A DNA stretch of 22,307 nt from JAKFEW01 sp036675505 (GCA_036675505.1 JAKFEW010000152.1:1-22307), one strand, 5' to 3'. Counted from the first letter of the stretch, positions 6,674 through 13,584 are shown. Notes: generated by a model from the sequence alone, not told the origin. Translations and numbers: made by a program.

Positions 6674-7924
6674 ATGCTGACTTTCGAGATCGAGAAGCGC
6701 CTGGAAGGCACCCTGGCCCGCGCCGGCCGCCTGACCCTGCCGCATGGCGTGGTCGAGACGCCCGTGTTCATGCCGGTGGGCACGAAGGCGACGGTCAAGG
6801 CGCTCACGCCCGAGGATCTGCAGGCGCTGGGCGCCCAGATCATCCTGGGCAACGCCTACCACCTCTACATGCGGCCAGGCGCCGAGCTCGTCCAGGACTT
6901 CGGCGGGCTGCATGGCTTCTCGGGCTGGCACCAGCCCTTCCTCACGGACTCGGGCGGCTACCAGGTCTTCTCGCTGGGCTTCGGTATGGAGCACGGCGTC
7001 GGCAAGATCGCGAAGATCTTCCCGGCCGAGGGCGAGGTGAACCCCAGCGCGCCCAAGCCCACCGGCGCGAAGTCGGGCACCACGGCCGCCGGCGACAAGC
7101 TCTGCAAGGTCGACGAGGACGGCGTGACCTTCCGCTCGCACATCGACGGCTCGCTCCACCGCTTCACGCCGGCGAGCTCGATCGACATCCAGCAGAAGCT
7201 GGGCGCCGACATCATCCTGGCCTTCGACGAGTGCACCTCGCCTTTGGCCGGCCACGCCTATACCCGCGAAGCGCTCGCGCGCACGCACCGCTGGGCCGCC
7301 CAGAGCCTGGCGGCCTGGACCAGCGAGCACCAGTCGCTCTTCGGCATCGTGCAGGGCGGCGCCTACGAAGATCTGCGGCGCGCGAGCGCCGACTACATGA
7401 ACACCTTGAGCGGGCCGCGCGGCGGCTTCCCGGGCTTCGCGATCGGCGGCTCGCTCGGCGAGTCGAAGGCCGACATGCACCAGATCCTCGCATGGGTCTG
7501 CCCGATCCTCGCGGAGGACAAGCCGCGCCACCTGCTCGGCATCGGCGAGCCCGAGGACCTCTTCGAATGCATCGAGCGCGGCGCCGACATGTTCGACTGC
7601 GTGGCGCCCACGCGGGTCGCGCGCCACGGCGCGCTCTACACCACGGCGGGCAAGATCAACATCCGCAACCTGCGCTTCCGCGAGGACAAAGGCCCGATCG
7701 ACGCGGCCTGCGGCTGCTACACCTGCCAGCGCTTCACGCGCGGCTACCTGCGCCACCTCTTCCTGGCCGACGAGCTGCTCTTCTACCGCCTCGCGAGCAT
7801 CCACAACCTCTACTTCATCGTGCAGCTCGTGAAGCGCATCCGCCAGAGCATCCTCGACGGAACTTTCTTCGCGCTCAAGGCCGGGTTCCTGGGCGGCTAT
7901 TTGTCGAAAGGCGCCCAGGCGTGA
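6674..7924 (+). CDS. tgt: tRNA-guanine(34) transglycosylase, variant with insertion and altered substrate-pocket loop
   Basis: The 416-residue enzyme exchanges G34 in GUN-anticodon tRNAs for a deazaguanine base. Residues are conserved: Asp92 in FLTDSGGYQVFSL (general acid/base), Asp185 in FDECT (base recognition), Asp308 in DMFDCVAPTR (nucleophile), and zinc ligands Cys346, Cys348, Cys351 and His377. Two things are odd. About 45 extra residues (roughly 102-148, with a low-complexity Ala/Pro/Gly/Thr part) lie between the VFSL strand and VTFRSHIDG, where classical enzymes have only a short link. The pocket loop that reads GGLAVGE in preQ1-type bacterial enzymes and GGLSGGE in eukaryotic queuine-type enzymes here reads GGSLGE (258-263), one residue shorter. 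No preQ1-synthesis gene is in the window. The start ATG lacks a strong ribosome-binding site, suggesting coupling to the upstream gene. Confidence 0.95.
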   Translation: MLTFEIEKRLEGTLARAGRLTLPHGVVETPVFMPVGTKATVKALTPEDLQALGAQIILGNAYHLYMRPGAELVQDFGGLHGFSGWHQPFLTDSGGYQVFSLGFGMEHGVGKIAKIFPAEGEVNPSAPKPTGAKSGTTAAGDKLCKVDEDGVTFRSHIDGSLHRFTPASSIDIQQKLGADIILAFDECTSPLAGHAYTREALARTHRWAAQSLAAWTSEHQSLFGIVQGGAYEDLRRASADYMNTLSGPRGGFPGFAIGGSLGESKADMHQILAWVCPILAEDKPRHLLGIGEPEDLFECIERGADMFDCVAPTRVARHGALYTTAGKINIRNLRFREDKGPIDAACGCYTCQRFTRGYLRHLFLADELLFYRLASIHNLYFIVQLVKRIRQSILDGTFFALKAGFLGGYLSKGAQA

Positions 7925-7928
7925 AGGC

Positions 7929-7937
7929 TGGTATCAT
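7929..7937 (+). promoter_or_regulatory. Extended -10 promoter element for the inhibitor-rhodanese pair
   Basis: TGG-TATCAT (7929-7937) is an extended -10 just after the tgt stop. I see no good -35 box at the right distance, as is common for extended -10 promoters. GGAGG follows 8 bases before the ATG at 7971. Confidence 0.45.
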
Positions 7938-7970
7938 GGGCCGACCCAACCCTCGCCTGGAGGATCGCCC

Positions 7971-8393
7971 ATGCTTCGCCCGCTGTTTCTGGCCGCCATG
8001 CTCGCCACGATCCCGGCCCTGCTCGCTTGCAGCGGGCGCGCCACGGTCAACCCAGGCGGCGCCACGCCGGTCGCGCGCATGACGCCCACGCCGCAGGCCC
8101 AGGCGCTCACAGCCACGCGCGACCAGACCTTCACGGTCGTGCTCGAGGGCCTGGCCTCGGCCGGCTACGAGTGGACGCTCCAGGAAGGCTACGACACCCG
8201 CGTGGTGCGCCCGAAGGGCGAGAAGCGCTACGGCGAGCTGGCCAACCCGCTGCCCGGCAGCTCGGCGACCGAGATCTTCGAGTTCCAGGCCGTGGCCGCG
8301 GGCCAGGCCACGCTGGTGTTCGTGAACAGGCGGCCCTGGGAGGCGCCCAGCCCGGACGACCAGACCCGCCGCTACACGGTGACCGTGCGGTGA
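7971..8393 (+). CDS. Chagasin-like (MEROPS I42 family) cysteine-protease inhibitor lipoprotein
   Basis: The 140-residue protein begins with a lipoprotein signal peptide (lipid-modified Cys20 after ALLA). The mature part has the inhibitor I42 pattern: a beta-sandwich with GYEW at 65-68, where family members have the GYxW loop, and RPW at 121-123, the conserved third binding loop, followed by a final TVTV strand. Family members block papain-like cysteine proteases by inserting these loops into the active site. As a lipoprotein it would act at the envelope or cell surface, against the cell's own or foreign proteases. Its last codons overlap the rhodanese gene. The partner protease is not in the window; the only protease here is a subtilisin-type serine enzyme. 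Confidence 0.82.
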   Translation: MLRPLFLAAMLATIPALLACSGRATVNPGGATPVARMTPTPQAQALTATRDQTFTVVLEGLASAGYEWTLQEGYDTRVVRPKGEKRYGELANPLPGSSATEIFEFQAVAAGQATLVFVNRRPWEAPSPDDQTRRYTVTVR

Positions 8394-8710
8394 TTCCCCA
8401 GCTCCAGGCCGCCGAGCTCGCGCGGCGCCTGGCCCGGCCCGACCCCCCGCGCCTGGTGGACGTGCGCGAGCCCTGGGAATGGGCGCTCGCGCACCTGCCC
8501 GGCGCCGAGCTGATCCCGCTCGGCATGCTGCCCACGGCGTGCCAGGGCCTGCCGAAGGACGCGCCGATCGTGCTGTATTGCCACCACGGCGTGCGCAGCC
8601 AGCACGCCGCGCTGTACCTCGCGGGGCTCGGCTTCACGGATCTGGCCAACTTGGTCGGCGGCATCGACGCCTGGAGCCAGGCGGTCGACCCGACGCTGCC
8701 CCGCTACTAG
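8390..8710 (+). CDS. Single-domain rhodanese-like sulfurtransferase
   Basis: The 106-residue protein is one rhodanese domain. It has the N-terminal VDVREPWEWALAHLPGA signature and the active-site loop CHHGVRS with catalytic Cys64, and ends in GGIDAWSQAVDPTLPRY. Such proteins move sulfur from thiosulfate or a protein persulfide to a thiol acceptor. The start GTG overlaps the stop of the inhibitor gene (GTGA, 8390-8393), which indicates translational coupling. There is no signal peptide, so it is cytoplasmic although its upstream neighbour is a lipoprotein. The frame extends upstream without a stop, but that part lies over the inhibitor gene. A strong terminator follows. Confidence 0.93.
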   Translation: MIPQLQAAELARRLARPDPPRLVDVREPWEWALAHLPGAELIPLGMLPTACQGLPKDAPIVLYCHHGVRSQHAALYLAGLGFTDLANLVGGIDAWSQAVDPTLPRY

Positions 8711-8727
8711 CCCGGCCGGGCCAGGCC

Positions 8728-8761
8728 CCCCGCGCCGCCCTCGGGGGCGCGGGGAAGTTTT
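8728..8761 (+). terminator. Rho-independent terminator after the rhodanese gene
   Basis: CCCCGCGCC (8728-8736) pairs perfectly with GGCGCGGGG (8746-8754) around a 9-base loop, followed by AAGTTTT. It closes the transcript that begins before the inhibitor gene and insulates the next promoter, whose -35 box starts at 8764. Confidence 0.85.
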
Positions 8762-8763
8762 GC

Positions 8764-8810
8764 TTGACAGATCGTGTACACCTGCTAGTATACAAAACAA
8801 GTAAACAAGT
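8764..8810 (+). promoter_or_regulatory. Strong promoter with palindromes and tandem octamers, upstream of the vWA lipoprotein
   Basis: A perfect -35 TTGACA (8764-8769) is followed 16 bases later by TAGTAT (8786-8791); GTATAC at 18 bases is an alternative. The spacer holds the perfect palindrome GTGTACAC (8774-8781), and GTATAC (8788-8793) is a second palindrome centred 13 bp away. Two identical tandem octamers AAACAAGT occupy 8795-8810, over the expected start site. The region is AT-rich in a very GC-rich setting. The layout suggests a repressor-controlled promoter; the regulator is unknown. Confidence 0.7.
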
Positions 8811-8994
8811 TTCAGGAAAAAATCACGATGTTTTTACGGGGGTCGTCCGGTCCGACCTCCCGGCCGCGCTCGGATCGGCCGTCGACCGCTCTCCTGGCCA
8901 AGATCCCCTCGCTCGTGTGATGCTGATCGGCCGGGCAGGGAACAACGAACCATCTGATCCCGTCCAGAGTTTGCGCCCCGCGAAGGAGGAGCCC
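8811..8994 (+). other. Long 5' leader of the vWA lipoprotein mRNA, with a possible 30-codon ORF
   Basis: About 185-200 untranslated bases lie between the promoter and the ATG at 8995. A short frame ATG 8828 to TGA 8920 (30 residues, MFLRGSSG...) follows a weak AGGAAAAA site and could be a leader peptide, but its composition is not convincing. A small hairpin, GGTCG/CGACC, lies near 8840-8860. I do not recognise a known riboswitch. GAAGGAGGA before the ATG is a strong ribosome-binding site. Confidence 0.35.
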
Positions 8995-10452
8995 ATGAAG
9001 TCCCGTCTCGCCTCGTACAGCCTGCTGGCCGTCCTGGTGCTCACCAACGCGGGCTGCGCCGCGCCCTCGCCGGCCTCGCTCGGCCGGCCCTCGACCGCCG
9101 CGGGGGACGAAACGGCGGCGTCGAAGAAGGCCCAGCCCGCGACCACCACGCCCGGCCAGGGCAATGCGACGGGTGCGGCGAGCGCGCCGCAGGCCAAGCC
9201 CGGCTCCGCGGGCCCGGTCGGCAGCGACGGCGCGGGCCTGATCTCGAACAACCCGGGCGGCCTGATCTCGAACAACGCGGGCGGCATGCCGGCCCCGGCG
9301 GCCTCGCGCGCGCCGACGGCCCCCAGTGGCGCTGCGAGCGCCGACTCGGGCGCCGGCATCGCGGTCGGCGAGCCGAACCCGGCCCAGCCGCCGGCCCAGA
9401 CCGCCGAGGCCCTCAAGGCCGGCGCCGTCGACGACAACGCCAAGTTCAGCGACTACCTCGACTACCTCGCGGACTTCGCGTGGCCCGAGGCGAACCCGGT
9501 GGCGCGGCCGCGCAAGCTCGACGTCGCCCAAAGGCACGTGATCCGCGTGGTCGACGCCGACGGCAAGGGCGTCGCGAACGCCACCGTCGCGATCAAGGCC
9601 GGCGAGACGACCGTCGCGACGGTCAAGACCTACGCCGACGGCCGCGCGCTCTTCCATTCCAGCGCCTACGCCGAGCTCGCGCAGACCAACGCGTTCGCCG
9701 TGAGCGTGGCGAAAGGCGAGCTCAGCGCGACCGGCACCTTCCAGGAGGACGCCGAGAACTGGGAAGTGAAGCTCGCCACGGCGGTCGCGACCCCGCAGGC
9801 CAAGCTCGACATGGCGATCGTGATCGACACGACGGGCTCGATGAGCGGCGAGATCGCGAAGTTCCAGACCTCGATCGCCTCGATCGCGAGCCGCGTGCAG
9901 GCGCTGCCCCAGCAGCCGGCCGTGCGCTTCGGCCTGGTCGCCTACAAGGACGTGCGCGAGCAGTACGTCTCGAAGGTGGCCGCGCCCTTCACCACCGACA
10001 TCGCGAGCTTCCAGCAGGCGCTCAACGGCCTCGGCGCGGGCGGCGGCGGCGACAAGCCGGAAGACCTCGAGTCCGCGCTGGGCGACACCATGAACACGCT
10101 CGCGTGGGACGCGGGCGACACCGTCAGGCTGAGCTTCGTGGTCACCGACGCCGCGGCCCACACCGACTACCAGCAGAACACGCCCTACACCGACAGCATG
10201 AAGCGCGCAGCCGAGCAGGGCATCAAGCTCTACCCGATCGGTGCTTCGTCGCTCGAGCCGGAAGGCGAGTACGCCCTGCGCCAGCTCGCGCAGTGGACGA
10301 TGGGCCAGTACCTGTTCGTCACCCGCGGCGGCGACGAGGCGACCGGCGGCGGCGGCACGGCCTCGGCCACCGTCGACAAGTTCCGTGAAGGACGCCTCGA
10401 CGACATCGTGGTCGACATCGTGAAGGCCGAGCTCGACAAGCTGGGCCAGTAA
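8995..10452 (+). CDS. von Willebrand factor A domain lipoprotein with octapeptide repeats
   Basis: The 485-residue protein starts with a lipoprotein signal (Cys21 after TNAG). A long Ala/Pro/Gly/Ser linker (22-140) contains two copies of the octapeptide GLISNN-x-G at about 80-95. A carboxypeptidase-regulatory-like or Ig-like strand domain follows at about 180-265 (VIRVVDADGKGVANATVAIKAGE). The vWA domain (about 273-480) has the metal-binding MIDAS start DTTGSM at Asp278, a glycine-rich loop GGGGDKPEDLESAL, and VVTDAAAH with Asp385. Such proteins usually bind other proteins through a divalent metal. It would sit at the envelope, displayed by the flexible linker. The start is set by AAGGAGGAGCCC before the ATG. 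Its binding partner is unknown; the small protein 55 bases downstream is likely co-transcribed. Confidence 0.88.
   Translation: MKSRLASYSLLAVLVLTNAGCAAPSPASLGRPSTAAGDETAASKKAQPATTTPGQGNATGAASAPQAKPGSAGPVGSDGAGLISNNPGGLISNNAGGMPAPAASRAPTAPSGAASADSGAGIAVGEPNPAQPPAQTAEALKAGAVDDNAKFSDYLDYLADFAWPEANPVARPRKLDVAQRHVIRVVDADGKGVANATVAIKAGETTVATVKTYADGRALFHSSAYAELAQTNAFAVSVAKGELSATGTFQEDAENWEVKLATAVATPQAKLDMAIVIDTTGSMSGEIAKFQTSIASIASRVQALPQQPAVRFGLVAYKDVREQYVSKVAAPFTTDIASFQQALNGLGAGGGGDKPEDLESALGDTMNTLAWDAGDTVRLSFVVTDAAAHTDYQQNTPYTDSMKRAAEQGIKLYPIGASSLEPEGEYALRQLAQWTMGQYLFVTRGGDEATGGGGTASATVDKFREGRLDDIVVDIVKAELDKLGQ
9232..9279 (+). repeat. Two in-frame 24-bp repeats encoding the GLISNN octapeptide
   Basis: The two units (9232-9255 and 9256-9279) encode AGLISNNP and GGLISNNA, with the core CTGATCTCGAACAAC identical in both. 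The same 8-residue period occurs in the NHL lipoprotein at 11580-11699. Confidence 0.85.
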
Positions 10453-10507
10453 CCCCCGGAAATCCGTTCGGTCTCCGCTCCGCGTAACCCAGCGCAGGAG
10501 GTTCCCC

Positions 10508-11011
10508 ATGCCCCGTCGCGTCGCCGTCACGTTCATCCTCGGCCTGGACTGCATCATCGACGTCGACGGCTGGGGCCCCCTATCCCCGGAGGAGCTGGGG
10601 CCCCAGCCGCAAGGACTGCCCGAGCCCGAGGAGTCACCGGCCCCGATCTTCGCGATCGAGGGCCCGGCGACCGCCCGCGCGGGCGAGCGCTTCTCGCTGA
10701 ACGCCTGGGTCTACCTCGACGGCCATGAGGCGGCCGAGGTGCTCGCGAGCACCTTCGCCGCCGAGGTGGACGAGGCCGCGCGCACGATCACCGTGACCGG
10801 GCGCGTGCGGCGGCTGCCGGCCGAGGACGTGCGTGCGTGGGGCCCGCGCATCCAGCGCGCGCTGGTGGTCGGCATCGCGGCCGCGGCGCCGGCCGGTGAG
10901 TACTTCGTGCGCGTGCCGGCGGCCTACTTCGCGACCGACGTGGGCCTGCCGGGCGGCCTGGAGCCCGACGTGCCCGCGCCTTGCGCAGGCTGGACGCTAC
11001 GCATCGGCTGA
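10508..11011 (+). CDS. Hypothetical protein, probably exported, downstream of the vWA lipoprotein
   Basis: The 167-residue protein starts after a strong AGGAGG site and lies 55 bases after the vWA gene, so it is probably in the same operon. The first 17 residues (MPRRVAVTFILGLDCII) look like a short signal peptide. The Cys is preceded by Asp, which is not a proper lipobox. A Pro/Glu-rich linker at about 25-45 follows. The rest appears to be one beta-sandwich domain (IFAIEGPATARAGERFSLNA, then EYFVRVPAAYFATD), similar in pattern to Ig-like or bacterial surface domains. I do not recognise a family. A role with the vWA protein is suggested only by position. Confidence 0.7.
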   Translation: MPRRVAVTFILGLDCIIDVDGWGPLSPEELGPQPQGLPEPEESPAPIFAIEGPATARAGERFSLNAWVYLDGHEAAEVLASTFAAEVDEAARTITVTGRVRRLPAEDVRAWGPRIQRALVVGIAAAAPAGEYFVRVPAAYFATDVGLPGGLEPDVPAPCAGWTLRIG

Positions 11012-11046
11012 GTTTTTCACCCCCTTCCGATCCCCGAACCCATCCA

Positions 11047-11088
11047 CCCGAACGCCGCCCCGGACCTCATGCCGGGGCGGCGTTCGGG
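11047..11088 (+). terminator. Perfect 17-bp hairpin without a T tract
   Basis: CCCGAACGCCGCCCCGG (11047-11063) is the exact reverse complement of 11072-11088, with an 8-base loop ACCTCATG. It lies 35 bases after the stop of the preceding gene. There is no T run on either side, so it may stop transcription in another way, protect the 3' end of the mRNA, or act as a recognition site. I call it a terminator by position. Confidence 0.6.
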
Positions 11089-11393
11089 CGCCGTGGTCGG
11101 CCGGGTCGATCTGCACAAAGAACTTCGGCGGACTCTCCAACCGGGTCGAACGCCGTGTGACGTACCGCTTCCGACGATTTGACCGGCCGAGCGCGGCACC
11201 CTCATCTGCTCCTCGCTCGCGGATGGGGGCCAGAGCCTGTACTCGGGCCAGTTAGCGCCCCTGTAGGGTGCGTTGCTCCGGCCTCCTTCGCCGGCTAAGA
11301 TGAGCAGTACCGAATTCAACTGTAAAGATTTACGAAGGCATGCGCTGGGAGCCAGCGTGCCCGTCCACCCGCACCCGGTGCCGGAGGCCCCCC
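11089..11393 (+). promoter_or_regulatory. Gene-free region with a likely promoter and an operator-like palindrome
   Basis: No convincing gene lies here. TTGCTC (11273-11278) and TAAGAT (11296-11301), 17 bases apart, form a possible promoter. The AT-rich stretch after it contains the palindrome GTAAA-GA-TTTAC (11322-11333), a candidate operator. Further upstream, CCCTCATC and GATGGGGG near 11200-11230 can pair as a stem, but I cannot name a structured RNA. A GGAGG site lies 7 bases before the ATG at 11394. Confidence 0.4.
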
Positions 11394-13220
11394 ATGATCC
11401 CCCGCCGTACCCTTTCGATCGCCCTGCTCACCGTCACGGCCTGCGGCTGTGGCTACGTCGAGCCCGAGGCCGTCGCACCGGCGCTTGCGCCTGCGCCGCT
11501 CGCGGTGGTCGGCACCGTCGGCGCGGGGGCAGTGGCCGCGGCGCGCGCGGGCTCGGTGGCAGGCGTGCTGCGCGGCCCGGTCGCCGGACTGATCGCCGAG
11601 AACGCCGCGAGCGTGATCGGCGGCAACACCGCCGGCGTGATCGGCGGCAACACCGGCAACGTGATCAGCAGCAACACCGCCGGCGTGATCGGCGGCAACA
11701 CCGGGAGCTACGTCCTGGCCGGCGCGCCTGGCCGCTACACCTCGCGCGCGGCCGAGGCCCTCTCCGCGCCGATCGCAGGCGTCGCCGTGGCGCTCTTCGA
11801 CGCGGCTGGCCGGAAGCTCGCCGAGGGCGTCACCACCGATGCCGAGGGCCGCTTCCGCTTCGATGCCCTCACCACCAGCGAGCGCGTGCTCTTCGTGCGG
11901 GGGCGCTACGAGCAGGATGGTCACGCCGTCGAGCTCGCGGCTACGCTGCCCGCGCCGATGGCGGGCGAGGCGCTGATGGTCGCCGTCGATCCGGCCACCA
12001 CGCTGGTCGCCAAGAAGATGCGCGCGATGCTGGGTACGCACCTGATCAACGAGGCGGCGCTCGATCCCGCCGCGCTCGCCGCGCTCGCGGCGAGCCTCGA
12101 GGACCTGCTCGACGCGCGCACCGTGGTCGCAGCCGCGATCCTGCCCGATGCTGCCGTCGCCCAGGCCTTCGACCGCCTCGCGGCGGATCATGAGGGCGTC
12201 GGCCTCGAGCTGCGCAAGGCGACCGACGAGCCCGCGGGGCCGGTGCCCTCCGCCATGGCGCGGGCCACTGGACGGGTCGAGACCTTCGCGGGCGGCGCCG
12301 AGGCCGGCTTCGCCGACGGCCGCGGCGACCAGGCGCGCTTCGCCTATCCGCATGGGCTCGCGCTCGACGAAGCCAGCCACCTGTACGTCGCGGACTACAA
12401 CAACCATCGCATCCGGCGCGTCGCGCCGGACGGCGAGGTCACGACGCTCGCGGGTGACGGGACGCCCGGCTTCGAGGACGGCAAGGCCGGTGCCGCGCGC
12501 TTCCGCAACCCGTGCGGCCTGGCCTGGCACGCGGGCGTGCTCTACGTGGTCGACGCGGGCAACCGCGCCGTGCGGAGGCTCCGCGAGGGCCAGGACGGCT
12601 GGACGGTGGAGACCGTGGCCGGCGGGCCGGCGGTCGCGGAGGCCGACGGCTTCGTCGCACCGCGCGACCTCGCGATCGACGCGCAGGCCGAGCCGCCCGT
12701 GCTCTATGTCGCCGACACGGGCGGGCTGCGCGTGCGGCAGGTCGCGCTGGGCGAGCCCGGTCAGCCGGTCACCACCGCCTGCGAGCTCGCGGGCGGCGCG
12801 CCGGGCCAGCTCGCGGGCCCCTACGCGGTCGCGGTCGACGCGCATGGCGCGCTGTTCGTGGCCGACGCCACCAGCAACGCGATCCGGCGCTTCGTGGACG
12901 GGGCCTCGAGCACGTTCGCGGGCGGCGGCGTCGTGGGCCTGCTGGATGGCGACGGCCTGAGCGCGCGCTTCGCCTACCCGACCGCCCTGGCCTTCGACCG
13001 AGCGGGCGCGCTGTTCGTCGCCGACCAGCTCAACCACGCCGTGCGGCGCGTCCAGGGCGGCGCGGTCACCACCGTGGCGGGCCGTGGGGCGGCCGGCGAC
13101 GAGGACGGCGTGGGTGCCGACGCCGGGTTCTTCCGCCCGAGCGGGCTCGTCGTGTGTCCCGACGGCACGCTCTTCGTCGCGGACACAGACAACCATCGGA
13201 TCCGGCGGATCCGGCCGTGA
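11394..13220 (+). CDS. Lipoprotein with octapeptide repeats and a six-bladed NHL beta-propeller
   Basis: The 608-residue protein has a lipoprotein signal with Cys17 (LTVTAC). After an Ala/Pro linker come five octapeptides (residues 63-102, core VIGGN/VISSN). Next is a carboxypeptidase-regulatory-like domain (about 125-200: IAGVAVALFDAAGRKLAEG, TTDAEGRFRFDAL) and a helical segment. From about 295 to the end there are six NHL blades, each marked by L[YF]V[AV]D and an [IV]RR/VRQ strand end (LYVADYNNHRIRRV to LFVADTDNHRIRRI). NHL propellers bind proteins or other ligands. I chose ATG 11394 with GGAGG upstream; an in-frame ATG at 11340 would put 18 charged and Pro-rich residues before the signal and lacks a good site. 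The gene starts a run with the small exported protein (19-base gap) and the AMIN/barrel protein (13-base gap). Confidence 0.9.
   Translation: MIPRRTLSIALLTVTACGCGYVEPEAVAPALAPAPLAVVGTVGAGAVAAARAGSVAGVLRGPVAGLIAENAASVIGGNTAGVIGGNTGNVISSNTAGVIGGNTGSYVLAGAPGRYTSRAAEALSAPIAGVAVALFDAAGRKLAEGVTTDAEGRFRFDALTTSERVLFVRGRYEQDGHAVELAATLPAPMAGEALMVAVDPATTLVAKKMRAMLGTHLINEAALDPAALAALAASLEDLLDARTVVAAAILPDAAVAQAFDRLAADHEGVGLELRKATDEPAGPVPSAMARATGRVETFAGGAEAGFADGRGDQARFAYPHGLALDEASHLYVADYNNHRIRRVAPDGEVTTLAGDGTPGFEDGKAGAARFRNPCGLAWHAGVLYVVDAGNRAVRRLREGQDGWTVETVAGGPAVAEADGFVAPRDLAIDAQAEPPVLYVADTGGLRVRQVALGEPGQPVTTACELAGGAPGQLAGPYAVAVDAHGALFVADATSNAIRRFVDGASSTFAGGGVVGLLDGDGLSARFAYPTALAFDRAGALFVADQLNHAVRRVQGGAVTTVAGRGAAGDEDGVGADAGFFRPSGLVVCPDGTLFVADTDNHRIRRIRP
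11580..11699 (+). repeat. Five in-frame 24-bp repeats encoding octapeptides of the form xxx[VL]IxxN
   Basis: Units at 11580, 11604, 11628, 11652 and 11676 encode VAGLIAEN, AASVIGGN, TAGVIGGN, TGNVISSN and TAGVIGGN. The third and fifth units are nearly identical in DNA; the first is most divergent. A hydrophobic pair and an Asn at fixed spacing suggest a short solenoid or beta-roll. Confidence 0.85.
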
Positions 13221-13239
13221 GCGATCGCGAGGAGGCGCC

Positions 13240-13584
13240 ATGCCGCTGACCACCGTCTCTGCGCGCACGTTGGCCCTGACCGGCTCGCTCGGCCTGGCGC
13301 TCACCTTCGCGAGCCAGGCCGGCCACGCCGCGCCAGCGGCGCCCGTGCCGGTCACGACGCCGCTGGGTCCGCCCGCGCTCCAGGTGGTGCCGCGCGCGCT
13401 CCTCGCGTCCCCCTTGGTCACGATCGAGCACTTCGACGGCGCCGGTGCCGGCCTGCTCGGCGTGGTCGGGGCCGCGCAGCCGGGGGGCGACGTGCCGATC
13501 TACCTGCTCGACCCCGAGGGGTTCACGACCTTCGGTCAGGTGGCGCCGCCCGACGGCGGGCACCTGATCATGCTCGTCGAGTAG
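13240..13584 (+). CDS. Small exported protein of unknown function
   Basis: The 114-residue protein starts at an ATG after GAGGAGGCGCC, 19 bases after the NHL lipoprotein. Residues 1-31 form a signal peptide (MPLTTVSARTLALTG..., with cleavage after AGHAA). The mature 80-odd residues are short beta strands (LVTIEHFDGAGAGLLGVVG, VPIYLLDPEGFTTFGQVA) ending in HLIMLVE. No family recognised. The tight spacing on both sides puts it in an operon with the NHL lipoprotein and the AMIN/barrel protein, so it may be a periplasmic partner of one of them. The open frame extends upstream, but that part overlies the NHL gene. Confidence 0.72.
   Translation: MPLTTVSARTLALTGSLGLALTFASQAGHAAPAAPVPVTTPLGPPALQVVPRALLASPLVTIEHFDGAGAGLLGVVGAAQPGGDVPIYLLDPEGFTTFGQVAPPDGGHLIMLVE

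Noticed and set aside
8828..8920. 30-codon ORF as a firm gene
   Set aside because: Weak ribosome-binding site, Arg/Ser/Pro-rich composition and no homologue recognised; kept only as a possibility within the leader.
8479..8994. Continuous frame joining the rhodanese region to the vWA protein
   Set aside because: It reads the rhodanese gene out of frame and crosses a terminator and promoter; the vWA protein clearly begins at its signal peptide at 8995.
8812..10557. Long minus-strand frame opposite the vWA gene
   Set aside because: Arg/Gly/Ala/Val-rich shadow with no recognisable domain; the plus strand has signal peptide, vWA motifs and a ribosome-binding site.
11130..11165. tRNA-like T arm (GGGTCGAACGCC)
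   Set aside because: No acceptor stem, D arm or anticodon arm can be formed around it.
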